Assembly (NCBI GenBank): GCA_965261725.1
Contig: CBDHDU010000002.1
Coordinates: 62,001-126,000, forward strand
Source of the DNA: CANDOC01 sp965261725
GTDB taxonomy: Bacteria; Pseudomonadota; Gammaproteobacteria; Pseudomonadales; Endozoicomonadaceae
DNA: 64,000 bases
Direction of reading: 5' to 3'
The notes under the pieces were generated by a model. It was not told the DNA's origin and ran no database searches. It saw only the letters and a program-made list of their open reading frames with translations. The position numbers were made by a program, and so were the translations under genes. The stretch's first letter is position 1; each line of letters starts with the position of its first letter. Shown here piece after piece: positions 1 to 13,266 of the stretch.

Positions 1-1
1 G

Positions 2-97
2 CCTGCATCCGCTAAAGGCGTTTACATGAAGAAAGTCACTCTGTCCTCTACCATGGGTCCGGGTCTGACTATCGACATGGCTTCTCTGGACGCTTAA
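2..97 (+). CDS. rplA: 50S ribosomal protein L1, C-terminal end (partial)
   Basis: The window opens inside this gene. Thirty-one codons and a TAA are visible, ending in STMGPGLTIDMASLDA, which matches the L1 C-terminus. L1 forms the mobile stalk beside the E site of the large subunit and autoregulates its own operon. The position just upstream of the L10 leader and rplJ is the normal rplKA-rplJL order. Only the last part is present, so domain structure cannot be judged. Confidence 0.9.
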   Translation, partial: PASAKGVYMKKVTLSSTMGPGLTIDMASLDA

Positions 98-449
98 TCC
101 GTTCGGAAAGAATTAAGTCTTCGGGCAAGCTTTTTCTTTAAATAGAAGGCTTGTCACTGGAGCAGATACTTTGGGGTCTCCGTTAAGCGGGGGCTGTCAA
201 AGACCGCAGGAGCTGATGCAGGCAACCTGAAAAGGTATGCCAGTGGAAGGCTTAATAATCCTGCGCAGACGGTGAACAGTAGCCCTGCGTTATCTGAATG
301 GTAATAACCATTAGAGACAACAATGCAGTGGAGCTGAACCCATCACCGTTTTCAGGTATCAATCCTTGATTATTTTGATCAATGGGTTGTGGGTAAACAG
401 AGCTCTCAATGAGAGTGATGTTTGACTGTAAAAGATTGGAGTAAAGCCA
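98..449 (+). promoter_or_regulatory. rplA-rplJ spacer containing the L10 (rplJ) leader
   Basis: This 352-nt spacer contains a segment like the E. coli rplJ leader that binds the L10-L12 complex. AGACCGCAGG (201-210) and CCTGCGCAGACGGTGA (260-275) carry the paired CGCAGG/CCTGCG strands and the flanking AGAC and GACGGTGA blocks of the known site. In the family, L10(L12)4 binds here and represses translation of rplJL. A promoter for rplJL is expected in the spacer but I cannot place it with confidence. The rplJ Shine-Dalgarno is TTGGAG, near 436-441. Confidence 0.7.
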
Positions 450-980
450 ATGGCGTTAGGTCTCGAAGACAAGAAGGCGATAGTCGCCGAGGTCAACGAG
501 TTTGCCCAAAACGCTCTATCGGCTGTCATTGCGGACTACCGTGGTCTGACCGTAGGTCAGATGACTTCCCTGCGTAAGCAGGCTCGCGAAGGCGGTGTGT
601 ATCTGAAAGTTGTTCGGAACACTCTGGCTCGTCGCGCAGTTGAAGGTACTGATTTTGAGTGCCTGCAAGAAGTACTGGTTGGTCCTACCGTTCTGGCGTT
701 CTCTCAGGAAGACCCAGGTGCCGCTGCGCGCCTGATCAAGGACTTCGCTAAAGAGAACAAAGAGCTGGAGGTTAAGGCACTCTCTATCAGTGGTCAGGTG
801 CTCCCTGCGGAGCAAATTGACGTACTGGCTAAGATGCCGACTCTGGACCAGGCGCGTGCAATGCTGATGAGCGTAATGATTGCACCGGTAACCAAGCTGG
901 CACGAACTCTGAACGAGTTCCCAGGCAGTGTTACCCGTGTAATGGCAGCTGTTGCCGACCAGAAAAAAGAAGCTGCCTGA
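450..980 (+). CDS. rplJ: 50S ribosomal protein L10
   Basis: A 176-residue L10, slightly longer than the 165 of E. coli. The N-terminal domain (about residues 1-130) binds 23S rRNA with L11. The C-terminal helix (about 135-170, with MIAPVTKLARTLNEFPGSV) carries L7/L12 dimers. The start follows a TTGGAG Shine-Dalgarno and gives the expected MALGLEDKKAIVAEV opening. It is co-transcribed with rplL 149 nt downstream and is probably repressed through the structured leader upstream. Confidence 0.97.
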   Translation: MALGLEDKKAIVAEVNEFAQNALSAVIADYRGLTVGQMTSLRKQAREGGVYLKVVRNTLARRAVEGTDFECLQEVLVGPTVLAFSQEDPGAAARLIKDFAKENKELEVKALSISGQVLPAEQIDVLAKMPTLDQARAMLMSVMIAPVTKLARTLNEFPGSVTRVMAAVADQKKEAA

Positions 981-1129
981 TCCCCTTCGGGCGCTTTGAA
1001 GTTATATACCGGCGATCACCGGTTTTTGAAAAACTGATTGTTGTGACTGACTCGATGAAGCGAGCAGCATAAAGAGTGATCGCTGAAAAGATTTTTGGTT
1101 TTACCAAACCGATTTTTGGAGATATGAAA

Positions 1130-1504
1130 ATGGCTCTGTCCAAAGAAGATATCCTGAACGCTATCGCTGAAATGTCTGTAATGGACGTTGTTGAACTGGT
1201 TTCCGCTATGGAAGAGAAGTTCGGCGTTTCCGCTGCTGCTGCTGTTGCTGCTGCTCCTGCTGCTGCTGGCGAAGCTGCTGCTGCTGAAGAGCAGACTGAA
1301 TTCGACGTAATCCTGACCGGCGCTGGCGACAAGAAAGTCAACGTAATCAAGGTTGTACGTGCTGCTACCGGTCTGGGCCTGAAAGAAGCTAAAGGCGTTG
1401 TAGACGGCGCTCCTGCTCCAGTTAAAGAAGCTGCTTCCAAGGAAGAAGCTGAAGAACTGAAGAAGCAGCTGGAAGAAGCTGGTGCTTCTGTAGAAATCAA
1501 GTAA
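1130..1504 (+). CDS. rplL: 50S ribosomal protein L7/L12
   Basis: A 124-residue stalk protein that recruits GTPase factors to the ribosome. I chose the ATG at 1130 because it gives MALSKEDILNAIAEMS and has GGAG eight bases upstream; a longer frame from 1076 is not needed. Residues 1-33 form the dimerisation domain. A strikingly Ala-rich hinge follows, and the C-terminal domain contains GLGLKEAKGVVDGAP, the factor-binding helix. The hinge is encoded by runs of GCT/GCTG codons. Confidence 0.97.
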   Translation: MALSKEDILNAIAEMSVMDVVELVSAMEEKFGVSAAAAVAAAPAAAGEAAAAEEQTEFDVILTGAGDKKVNVIKVVRAATGLGLKEAKGVVDGAPAPVKEAASKEEAEELKKQLEEAGASVEIK

Positions 1505-1549
1505 TTTCTACTTTGCATGACTTCAGGCTTATTGCATAATAGGCCGAAT

Positions 1550-1578
1550 GGCTGGTGCCCACGGGCACCGGCCTTTTT
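1550..1578 (+). terminator. rplL-rpoB attenuator-like terminator
   Basis: GGCTGGTGCC and GGCACCGGCC form a ten-pair GC-rich stem (one G-T pair) around a four-base loop, followed by five T. It sits 46 nt after rplL, where E. coli has the partial terminator that lowers rpoBC transcription relative to ribosomal protein genes. Partial read-through is inferred from that precedent. Confidence 0.8.
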
Positions 1579-2224
1579 CCGTTGTATGAACTCGGTTGTA
1601 TTTTAACCGAAATGGTTTGTCGTTAAGCCGTAATAGCTCTTTTTGTATCTATTAAGCTGGCTGCTCTCGCGTCAGTAGTGCAAACTGGACAGCCACATGC
1701 CGGAAAATTGTCGGAATAAACGGATTATGTCTCTATGTAGTGACAGGGATTTAGGCTTTTATTCCGCATTTATCGTGTGCAGGGGAAAGGGATAGCTGTC
1801 GCAGAATAACTCAAATCAGACTGGCAGTTTGAACGCCTTGTGGTTTACACAGTAGTTTGAACAGCTTTGTCAGGCCTGTGCAAGAGAAATTCTGAAACAG
1901 AACACTTTCTCTGTTGTCGAAGCGTTTTTATATGCTCGATCGTACCTTATTTGGGGTACGCGTGTCTGGTACACGGAAAAACACACGAAAACAGTACAGC
2001 TGTGCTGATATCTGTTCTTGCTGTGACAGCAATGAGTCAGGTTGAAGGTGCTTTGTGCTGAGTTAATTTGGCTTTGGGAAGAGGCGAGCGCTTGATAGCG
2101 CACGGACTCATACACGGAAGCAAATCACCGTCACAAGTGAATGAGGACCACCCGTCCTCTAACCGAATGCCGAGGCCAACAAGTGGCCTGCGGCGAACAA
2201 GGTGACCACGCTGGGGAATGCTTG
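1579..2224 (+). other. rplL-rpoB spacer
   Basis: About 650 nt without a convincing gene. Two adjacent short hairpins are visible: CGTACC/GGTACG (1941-1960) and CGTGT/ACACG (1961-1975). In E. coli an RNase III site lies in this spacer; these hairpins are candidates but that is inference. The rpoB Shine-Dalgarno GGGGA is at 2213-2217. A 64-codon frame at 1867-2061 shows no family resemblance and is not called. Confidence 0.5.
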
Positions 2225-5200
2225 ATGGCTTACTCATATACTGAGAAAAAACGAATCCGCAAGGGCTTCGGCAAACTGCCGCATGTCATGGACGTGCCAT
2301 TCCTGTTGGCGATCCAGCTCGATTCATACCGGAAACTTTTGCAGGAAGGTACCCCGACCGAAGGTCGTAAGGATATCGGTCTGCACGCAGCTTTCAAGTC
2401 TGTTTTCCCGATTGTTAGCTATTCAGGTAATGCTGCGCTGGAATACGTCGATTATCGGCTCGGCACTCCTGCGTTTGACGTTAAGGAATGCCAGCTTCGC
2501 GGTGCGACCTATGCGGTACCACTGCGCGTAAAAGTTCGTCTGATGATTTATGATAAAGAATCAGGCAACAAAGCAATTAAGGACATTAAAGAGCAGGAAG
2601 TGTACATGGGCGAAATTCCGCTCATGACAGAAAATGGTACGTTCGTAATTAATGGTACGGAACGTGTTATTGTTTCCCAGCTCCACCGCTCACCGGGTGT
2701 TTTCTTCGATAACGATCGTGGTAAAACCCACTCCTCCGGTAAGCTGCTCTACTCTGCCCGGGTAATTCCTTACCGTGGCTCCTGGCTCGACTTTGAGTTC
2801 GATCCTAAAGATATGCTGTACGTTCGTATCGACCGCCGTCGTAAGCTGCCTGCAACCATTCTGTTGCGTGCACTGGGTATGTCGAATGACGAAATACTGG
2901 GCAACTTCTTTGATACTGTTCCCTTCAGCATGAACTCTGAGGGCGTATCAACTGATCTGGTTCCAGAGCGTCTGCGTGGCGAAGCTGCAAGCTTTGATAT
3001 CAAAGATGGCGAAGGTAATGTCATCGTTGAGAAAGGCCGTCGTGTGACCGCACGACACATTCGTCAGCTGCAGAAAGCAAAAATCGAACAGCTGAATGGT
3101 CCTGTTGAATATGTATTCGGCAAGGTACTGGCCAAGCCTATCGTGCATCCGGCGACCGGCGAAATCCTTCTCGAGTGTAATACTGAAATTACACTGGAAA
3201 TCTACGAAAAACTGCTGGCAAGCGGTATCAAGCAAATTGAAACGCTGTATACCAATGAGCTTGACTGTGGTTCCTTTGTTTCCGATACCCTGCGAACTGA
3301 TACCACTGTATCCCGTCTGGATGCGCTGGTAGAAATCTATCGCATGATGCGTCCTGGCGAGCCGCCAACGCAGGAAGCAGCAGAACAACTGTTCCAGAAC
3401 CTGTTCTTCACTACCGAGCGCTACGATTTGTCTGCGGTTGGTCGTATGAAGTTCAACCGTCGTCTGGGACGTGAAAACGATATTGGTCCGGGTATTCTTG
3501 ATACTCAGGATATCGTTGATGTAATGAAGATTCTGGTTGACATCCGCAACGGTAAAGGCGTTTGTGATGATATCGACCATCTGGGTAACCGTCGTATCCG
3601 TTCTGTCGGTGAAATGGCAGAGAACCAGTTCCGTGTTGGTCTGGTACGTGTCGAGCGTGCGGTTAAAGAACGTTTGAGCCTGGCAGACTCTGAAGGCCTG
3701 ATGCCTCAGGATCTGATCAATGCCAAACCGGTTGCAGCGGCGATCAAGGAATTCTTCGGTTCCAGCCAGCTGTCCCAGTTTATGGATCAGAACAATCCGC
3801 TGTCCGAGATTACTCACAAGCGTCGTGTATCTGCGTTGGGCCCAGGTGGTCTGACCCGTGAGCGCGCAGGCTTCGAAGTACGAGACGTACACGCGACTCA
3901 CTACGGTCGTGTCTGCCCGATCGAGACCCCTGAAGGACCGAACATCGGTCTGATCAACTCGCTGGCAACATACGCACGCACCAATGATTTCGGCTTCCTG
4001 GAAAGCCCGTACCGTAAGGTTGTAGAAGGTCAGGTAACAGAAGATATTCATTATCTGTCTGCTATCGAAGAGAGTGAGTTTGTTATCGCGCAGGCGTCCG
4101 CAACCATGGACGAAGCCGGCAAGCTGCAGGAAGATCTGGTTAACGTTCGTTACCGTAACGAAACGCACCTGATGGGTCCGGAAAAAGTTCAGTACATGGA
4201 CGTTTCTCCACGTCAGGTTGTATCCGTAGCGGCGTCCCTGATTCCGTTCCTCGAGCACGACGATGCTAACCGAGCGTTGATGGGTTCCAACATGCAGCGT
4301 CAGGCTGTTCCGACCCTGCGTGCTGACAAGCCGCTGGTTGGTACCGGTATGGAGCTGAACGTAGCCCGTGACTCTGGTGTTTGTGTGGTTGCCCGTCGTG
4401 GTGGTGTTGTTGATACTGTTGATGCGGGTCGTATTGTTATCCGCGTTAATGGTGATGAAATCCAGCCAGGCGAAGCCGGTGTGGATATCTACAACCTGAC
4501 CAAATACACCCGTTCTAACCAGAACACCTGCATCAACCAGCTGCCGCTGGTTAAAGAAGGTGACAAGGTTTCCCGTCGTGACATTCTGGCTGACGGTCCG
4601 TCCACCGATATGGGTGAACTGGCACTGGGTCAGAACATGCGTGTGGCGTTCATGCCATGGAACGGTTACAACTTTGAGGACTCCATCCTTGTTTCCGAGC
4701 GTGTAGTTCAGGAAGACCGCTTTACCACGATTCACATTCAGGAACTGACCTGTGTGGCTCGTGATACCAAGCTGGGACCAGAGGAAATTACTTCTGATAT
4801 TCCAAACGTGGGTGAGTCCGCGCTGAACAAGCTGGACGAAGCCGGTATCGTTTACGTGGGTGCTGAAGTAGGTGCTGGTGACATTCTGGTTGGTAAGGTA
4901 ACACCGAAAGGTGAGACCCAGCTAACTCCGGAGGAAAAGCTGCTGCGTGCGATCTTCGGTGAAAAAGCCTCTGACGTGAAGGACACCTCTCTGCGTGTAC
5001 CGACTTCCGTTAAAGGTACCGTTATCGACGTACAGGTCTTCACTCGTGACGGTGTAGAGAAAGACTCTCGTGCACTGGCCATCGAGAAAGCCCAGCTGGA
5101 TGAATTCCGCAAGGATCTGAACGAAGAGTTCCGTATCGTTGAGGGAGACACCTTTGCCCGTCTGCAGTCTTCTCTGGAAGGCCAGCCTGCTGACCGTGGT

Positions 5201-6304
5201 CCGGCTCTGACTAAAGGCGACAAGGTTTCTGCTGAATACCTGTCTGGTCTGGAGCACGAACAGTGGTTCAAACTCAGCATGGCTGATGAAACCCTGAACG
5301 AGCATCTGGATGCTGCCCAGAAGCAGCTGAAAGAACTGCGCGCCGCTCACGACGAACGTTTCGAAGACAAGAAGAAGAAACTGCAGTCTGGCGACGACAT
5401 GGCTCCGGGTGTACTGAAGATCGTCAAGGTTTACCTGGCAATCAAACGTCGCATCCAGCCAGGTGACAAGATGGCGGGTCGTCATGGTAACAAGGGTGTT
5501 ATCTCAATCATTATGCCGGTTGAGGACATGCCTTGTGATGCTAACGGCACACCGGTTGACATCGTTCTGAACCCGCTGGGTGTACCGTCCCGTATGAACG
5601 TTGGTCAGGTACTGGAAACCCACCTAGGTGCTGCCGCACAGGGTCTGGGTGTCAAGATCAATGAAATGATCGAATCCCAGCGTGCGCTGACTGAGATCCG
5701 CAAGTTCCTGCATCAGGTTTATAACGGTGTTGGCAGTGGCCGCCAGAAAGTTGATCTGGATGCCATGAGCGATGCTGAAATAACCGAACTGGCGAATAAT
5801 CTGCGTAAAGGTGTGCCGATGGCCACTGCAGTATTCGACGGTGCCAAGGAAGCTGAAATCAAGGAACTGCTGCGTCTGGCAGACATTGATGACAGTGGCC
5901 AGGTAAGGCTGTTTGATGGTCGTACAGGTGATCAGTTCGACCGTCCGGTAACCGTGGGCTACATGTACATGTTGAAGTTGAACCACTTGGTTGACGACAA
6001 GATGCACGCCCGTTCTACCGGTTCGTACTCCCTGGTTACCCAGCAGCCGCTGGGTGGTAAGGCGCAGTTCGGTGGTCAGCGATTCGGTGAGATGGAGGTG
6101 TGGGCGCTTGAAGCTTATGGTGCAGCGTACACCCTGCAGGAAATGCTGACCGTCAAGTCTGATGACGTGGCGGGTCGTACGAAGATGTATAAAAACATCG
6201 TCGACGGCGATCACCGAATGGAAGCTGGTATGCCTGAGTCCTTCAACGTATTGGTAAAGGAAATTCGCTCTCTGGGCATCGATATCGAGCTTGAAAACGA
6301 ATAA
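2225..6304 (+). CDS. rpoB: DNA-directed RNA polymerase subunit beta
   Basis: The 1359-residue beta subunit of RNA polymerase. The ATG at 2225 gives MAYSYTEKKRIRKGFGKLP and follows GGGGA by seven bases; the frame extends upstream but without family similarity. The rifampicin cluster begins near residue 512 (GSSQLSQFMDQNNPLSEITH) and reads as the sensitive type. Further on are THYGRVCPIETPEGPNIGLI and, near the end, GGKAQFGGQRFGEMEVWALE. With beta prime it forms the catalytic core. It is co-transcribed with rpoC 60 nt downstream. Confidence 0.98.
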   Translation: MAYSYTEKKRIRKGFGKLPHVMDVPFLLAIQLDSYRKLLQEGTPTEGRKDIGLHAAFKSVFPIVSYSGNAALEYVDYRLGTPAFDVKECQLRGATYAVPLRVKVRLMIYDKESGNKAIKDIKEQEVYMGEIPLMTENGTFVINGTERVIVSQLHRSPGVFFDNDRGKTHSSGKLLYSARVIPYRGSWLDFEFDPKDMLYVRIDRRRKLPATILLRALGMSNDEILGNFFDTVPFSMNSEGVSTDLVPERLRGEAASFDIKDGEGNVIVEKGRRVTARHIRQLQKAKIEQLNGPVEYVFGKVLAKPIVHPATGEILLECNTEITLEIYEKLLASGIKQIETLYTNELDCGSFVSDTLRTDTTVSRLDALVEIYRMMRPGEPPTQEAAEQLFQNLFFTTERYDLSAVGRMKFNRRLGRENDIGPGILDTQDIVDVMKILVDIRNGKGVCDDIDHLGNRRIRSVGEMAENQFRVGLVRVERAVKERLSLADSEGLMPQDLINAKPVAAAIKEFFGSSQLSQFMDQNNPLSEITHKRRVSALGPGGLTRERAGFEVRDVHATHYGRVCPIETPEGPNIGLINSLATYARTNDFGFLESPYRKVVEGQVTEDIHYLSAIEESEFVIAQASATMDEAGKLQEDLVNVRYRNETHLMGPEKVQYMDVSPRQVVSVAASLIPFLEHDDANRALMGSNMQRQAVPTLRADKPLVGTGMELNVARDSGVCVVARRGGVVDTVDAGRIVIRVNGDEIQPGEAGVDIYNLTKYTRSNQNTCINQLPLVKEGDKVSRRDILADGPSTDMGELALGQNMRVAFMPWNGYNFEDSILVSERVVQEDRFTTIHIQELTCVARDTKLGPEEITSDIPNVGESALNKLDEAGIVYVGAEVGAGDILVGKVTPKGETQLTPEEKLLRAIFGEKASDVKDTSLRVPTSVKGTVIDVQVFTRDGVEKDSRALAIEKAQLDEFRKDLNEEFRIVEGDTFARLQSSLEGQPADRGPALTKGDKVSAEYLSGLEHEQWFKLSMADETLNEHLDAAQKQLKELRAAHDERFEDKKKKLQSGDDMAPGVLKIVKVYLAIKRRIQPGDKMAGRHGNKGVISIIMPVEDMPCDANGTPVDIVLNPLGVPSRMNVGQVLETHLGAAAQGLGVKINEMIESQRALTEIRKFLHQVYNGVGSGRQKVDLDAMSDAEITELANNLRKGVPMATAVFDGAKEAEIKELLRLADIDDSGQVRLFDGRTGDQFDRPVTVGYMYMLKLNHLVDDKMHARSTGSYSLVTQQPLGGKAQFGGQRFGEMEVWALEAYGAAYTLQEMLTVKSDDVAGRTKMYKNIVDGDHRMEAGMPESFNVLVKEIRSLGIDIELENE

Positions 6305-6316
6305 AACAGACTTTAA

Positions 6317-6351
6317 GCGGTGGCGGGAAGTTTCTTCCCGCCCGGCACCGC
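6317..6351 (+). other. rpoB-rpoC intercistronic hairpin next to the rpoC ribosome-binding site
   Basis: GCGGT and ACCGC (6317-6321, 6347-6351) enclose a second stem GGCGGGAA/TTCCCGCC (6322-6329, 6335-6342) with a five-base loop. The structure ends exactly where the rpoC Shine-Dalgarno GAGGAG begins (6352). There is no T-tract, so a terminator is unlikely. It could protect the RNA or tune rpoC initiation. Confidence 0.6.
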
Positions 6352-6364
6352 GAGGAGATTGATC

Positions 6365-10579
<4,215 letters not shown>

Positions 10580-10654
10580 TCGGATACAGCTACACTCGTT
10601 ATTCGTTGAACGATGAATACCGGAGTGTGGCTGTGCAGTGATCTGATTCACACT

Positions 10655-10687
10655 AAAAAGAGCTGCATCAATTGCAGCTCTTTTTTT
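10655..10687 (+). terminator. rpoBC terminator
   Basis: AGAGCTGCA and TGCAGCTCT form a perfect stem around TCAAT, flanked by A5 on the left and T7 on the right. This is a strong intrinsic terminator able to work in both directions. It closes the rplJL-rpoBC unit 75 nt after rpoC. Confidence 0.92.
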
Positions 10688-10719
10688 ATGTCTGTTTAGA
10701 ATGTTCGGGTATCGAATCC

Positions 10720-11265
10720 ATGAGCCAGAAGCGCAAAGCGAAAGAAGCCAAACGGCTGAAGCGTAAAAGCAAGCAGGTTGTCAGCAAGGCACCGGAAGTT
10801 AAACTGCAGAAGCGAGTCACCAAAAAGTTTGGTGTAAAAGCTAAAGCCGGATATTCGAGTGAAACTAAACTGTCTGAGGCGCTGATTCAGTTTGCAGCAC
10901 CTTTGACGCGAATGACTGAAAATCTGGAAGAACAGAAGGGTGCTTTGCAGTTCTCGGTGCTGTGCTGGAACCTGGGATTGCTGGATGATGAAAAGAAAGC
11001 GGCGTTGCTGAGTACTTTGAAAGAAAAAGGTACAGTGTCTGACGATCATATTGATGGTGCAGACAGTGACCTGACTCAGATGATTACCCGCAAGCGTGAA
11101 AAATTTGGTGATGACCGCCGTTACATCATGGATTATGAAATCCAGACTCAGGATGGCAAGCTGGCTCTGAATGTTGCCGGTGTGGATATGAATAATCCAC
11201 AGCAGAAAGACACCGACAGTGCTGAAACTGAAGAGAATGTTGTAGAAACGGAATCAGCAGAATAA
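10720..11265 (+). CDS. Hypothetical protein, lysine-rich N-terminus
   Basis: A 181-residue protein that I do not recognise. The ATG at 10720 gives MSQKRKAKEAKRLKRKSKQ, and a GGG ten bases upstream is a weak ribosome-binding site. Residues 1-50 are very basic, the middle is a mixed helical segment, and the last 25 residues are acidic (DTDSAETEENVVETESAE). There is no signal peptide or membrane segment, so a cytosolic nucleic-acid or ribosome-associated role is possible but unproven. It is isolated between two terminators and so is probably monocistronic. Confidence 0.7.
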   Translation: MSQKRKAKEAKRLKRKSKQVVSKAPEVKLQKRVTKKFGVKAKAGYSSETKLSEALIQFAAPLTRMTENLEEQKGALQFSVLCWNLGLLDDEKKAALLSTLKEKGTVSDDHIDGADSDLTQMITRKREKFGDDRRYIMDYEIQTQDGKLALNVAGVDMNNPQQKDTDSAETEENVVETESAE

Positions 11266-11296
11266 AAAACAGGGGAGCACATGCTTCCCTGTTTTT
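11264..11296 (+). terminator. Bidirectional terminator
   Basis: AAAAACAGGGGAGCA and TGCTTCCCTGTTTTT form a long stem with one G-T pair and a two-base centre. A-tract and T-tract ends let it serve the gene on the left and the convergent ureohydrolase gene on the right. Confidence 0.9.
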
Positions 11297-11309
11297 CTAT
11301 CAGCAGGAA

Positions 11310-12266
11310 TCAGCTGCGCTCTTTCCAGGTTGTACCCAGCGCATTGATCAGCAAGCGGCCGGCGGTAATGCAGGTGATTGCATTAGGAAGATCGAAGTTT
11401 GGCGCAACTTCCACCAAATCCATACCAACCAGTTTGTTGTGAATGGCAATGTGCTGAATCATCGCGGCAACCTGCTCTTTATAAAGTCCGCCCGGCTGTG
11501 GTGCCAGTACGCCAGGCATGCAGGAAGCATCAAGACCGTCAGCATCGATGGTCAGGTAAACCCGCTTACCTTTTGGCAGGCGTTCAAGGATGGCACTGAC
11601 ACCTTTGGTGTGAACATCCATTGCCGTAATGATATCGGAACCCCATGCAGTTGCCGCTTCAAATTCCTCGCGGCGGGCACTGCCGGTACCGCGCATGCCG
11701 ATTTGAGTCATACCGGAAATCCATGGCATTTCACTGGCACGACGTAACGGGCTGCTGTAGCCACCTTTTATTCCCTGCTTTTCTTCGCGCCAGTCGATAT
11801 GCGCATCAATATGAACAATATGTACAGGCTCGTCGAATACATGCAAAGCCTGCAGTGCAGGAGTGGTTACACCGTGATCGCCGCCCAGCATTAAAATCTG
11901 GGTGTCGTTTTTCCACAGTTTTTCAAAGATCTGCTGCTGATAGGCAGCAAATTCTGAATAGTTGTTGCCATCGTAATTGATATTGCCGCAGTCGAAAGGC
12001 TTCATTGCGGTAAGTGATGACAGGGTGGTACCAATATCAAAATCCCAGTTATCCGGTCCGTCGCAAAATTGATATGACTGCAGGCGGATTGCATCTGGAG
12101 CCTGTGCTGTCGGCAGTGGCTGTGGGTCAGTAGGATAAACTTCACTTTGCTGCACACCGATCAGTGCAACATTACCTTCCCACTGCTCCGGGTCAGTAAT
12201 AACAGGCCAGTCGAGAAAAGCGCGAACCGGGCTGGATGTCGGGGCAAGTTGTACAGACTGATTCAT
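11310..12266 (-). CDS. Ureohydrolase family protein (agmatinase/arginase-like)
   Basis: A 318-residue member of the binuclear manganese ureohydrolases, which split a guanidino group to release urea. The metal-binding motifs are in order: GGDHG, then HIDAHID, then TIDADGLDASCMPG (the usual D-x-D pair), and DLVEVAP near the end. The start MNQSVQLAP follows AAGGA about ten bases upstream. Agmatinase (SpeB) is the closest familiar function, but arginase, guanidinobutyrase and related enzymes share all these motifs, so the substrate is open. It is divergent from a LysR regulator of the ArgP type, which suggests control by a basic amino acid or its product. Confidence 0.85.
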   Translation of the reverse strand: MNQSVQLAPTSSPVRAFLDWPVITDPEQWEGNVALIGVQQSEVYPTDPQPLPTAQAPDAIRLQSYQFCDGPDNWDFDIGTTLSSLTAMKPFDCGNINYDGNNYSEFAAYQQQIFEKLWKNDTQILMLGGDHGVTTPALQALHVFDEPVHIVHIDAHIDWREEKQGIKGGYSSPLRRASEMPWISGMTQIGMRGTGSARREEFEAATAWGSDIITAMDVHTKGVSAILERLPKGKRVYLTIDADGLDASCMPGVLAPQPGGLYKEQVAAMIQHIAIHNKLVGMDLVEVAPNFDLPNAITCITAGRLLINALGTTWKERS

Positions 12267-12342
12267 GATGAGCATCCTTAATTTATTAAAGCTGATTCTA
12301 GGTATGCCTCCTTATCGAAAAAAACTAAAAATTCTATTACAC

Positions 12343-12359
12343 CTTTAGCAAAACTAAAG
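12343..12359. promoter_or_regulatory. Candidate LysR-type operator between divergent genes
   Basis: CTTTAG-CAAAA-CTAAAG is a perfect six-base palindrome with a five-base spacer, inside the 109-nt region between the ureohydrolase and the LysR gene. It lies 17 nt before the regulator start. LysR proteins commonly bind a short palindrome next to their own promoter. Its role here is inferred from position and symmetry. Confidence 0.45.
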
Positions 12360-12375
12360 ATGATGAATATTTGAA

Positions 12376-13260
12376 ATGCTGGATCTGCGTGAGCTGGAAA
12401 CCCTGGCAGCAATTATTGATGAGCAGAGCTTTGATGCTGCTGCAAGAAAACTGCATATAACACCCGGTGCGGTGTCTCAACGCATCAAAAATCTTGAGAA
12501 TCGTCTGGGAAAATCGGTGCTGGTTAGGAGCAGCCCTCCCCGGGTAACCCTCACGGGGGAGCAGGTGATGTTGTATGCCCGCAAGGTGCTGATACTGCAA
12601 AATGAAATGCAGGCTTCGCTATTGGGAGGGGAAAATGAATCAGTGCAGACGATATCACTGGCGGTGAATCATGATTCATTATCTACGTGGTTTATGGATG
12701 TTGCCGAGGCGGTGAATGGCACTTATCCGGTGCGTTTTGATATACAGACATCGGATACAGGGACGACACAAAAACTACTGAGAGCGGGAGAGGTTCAGGG
12801 TGTTGTTACCTCAAGAGAGGAACCGGTGCCCGGTTGTCGTTCACGTTATCTTGGAAAAATGGAATATCTGCCAGCCTGCTCCGGTGATTTTTTTGAACGC
12901 TACTTTTTGCGAGGTATCGAGCGGCAAGCATTACTGGCTGCTCCGGCAGTATCCTTCGACAGAACTGATGACCTTGTTGCCAGATTTCTTCAGCGATATG
13001 AGCTGACTGGCTCAGAGGTTGATATACATTACTTCCCAAGCTCGCATGCGATTCTTGATGCTGTCAGTAAAAGTTTGGGATGGAGTATGTTGCCCAGACT
13101 TCTGCTGGACAGTTTTCCAGAAAAAGAGCTGATCGTTTTTGATTCCCATGTTCTGGATGTCAGTCTTTACTGGAAAACCTGGTCATTACCTTCATCGACA
13201 ATTGAAGCGCTTGAGCAGCAGATATTTTCTGTAGCGGAGCAACAACTACTGCAACAATAA
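12376..13260 (+). CDS. LysR-family regulator of the ArgP/LysG type
   Basis: A 294-residue LysR regulator. Residues 1-60 hold the winged helix-turn-helix (FDAAARKLHITPGAVSQRIK), followed by LVRSSPPRVT, a segment typical of the ArgP/IciA/LysG branch. The rest is the periplasmic-binding-like effector domain. ArgP responds to lysine and arginine and in E. coli controls argO and lysine genes. No LysE/ArgO exporter is nearby; the divergent ureohydrolase is the likely target. There is no clear Shine-Dalgarno before the ATG. Confidence 0.85.
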   Translation: MLDLRELETLAAIIDEQSFDAAARKLHITPGAVSQRIKNLENRLGKSVLVRSSPPRVTLTGEQVMLYARKVLILQNEMQASLLGGENESVQTISLAVNHDSLSTWFMDVAEAVNGTYPVRFDIQTSDTGTTQKLLRAGEVQGVVTSREEPVPGCRSRYLGKMEYLPACSGDFFERYFLRGIERQALLAAPAVSFDRTDDLVARFLQRYELTGSEVDIHYFPSSHAILDAVSKSLGWSMLPRLLLDSFPEKELIVFDSHVLDVSLYWKTWSLPSSTIEALEQQIFSVAEQQLLQQ

Positions 13261-13266
13261 AGACAG

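Noticed and set aside
931..1518. Long minus-strand frame opposite rplL
   Set aside because: It mirrors the Ala-rich, GCT-repeat coding of rplL and is a shadow of that gene; no ribosome-binding site or family match.
1867..2061. 64-codon frame in the rplL-rpoB spacer
   Set aside because: Weak initiation context, no family resemblance, and it overlaps hairpins that better fit a structured leader.
2948..4735. 595-codon minus-strand frame inside rpoB
   Set aside because: Long antisense frames are expected opposite strongly biased codons; the translation has no recognisable protein features and rpoB on the + strand is certain.
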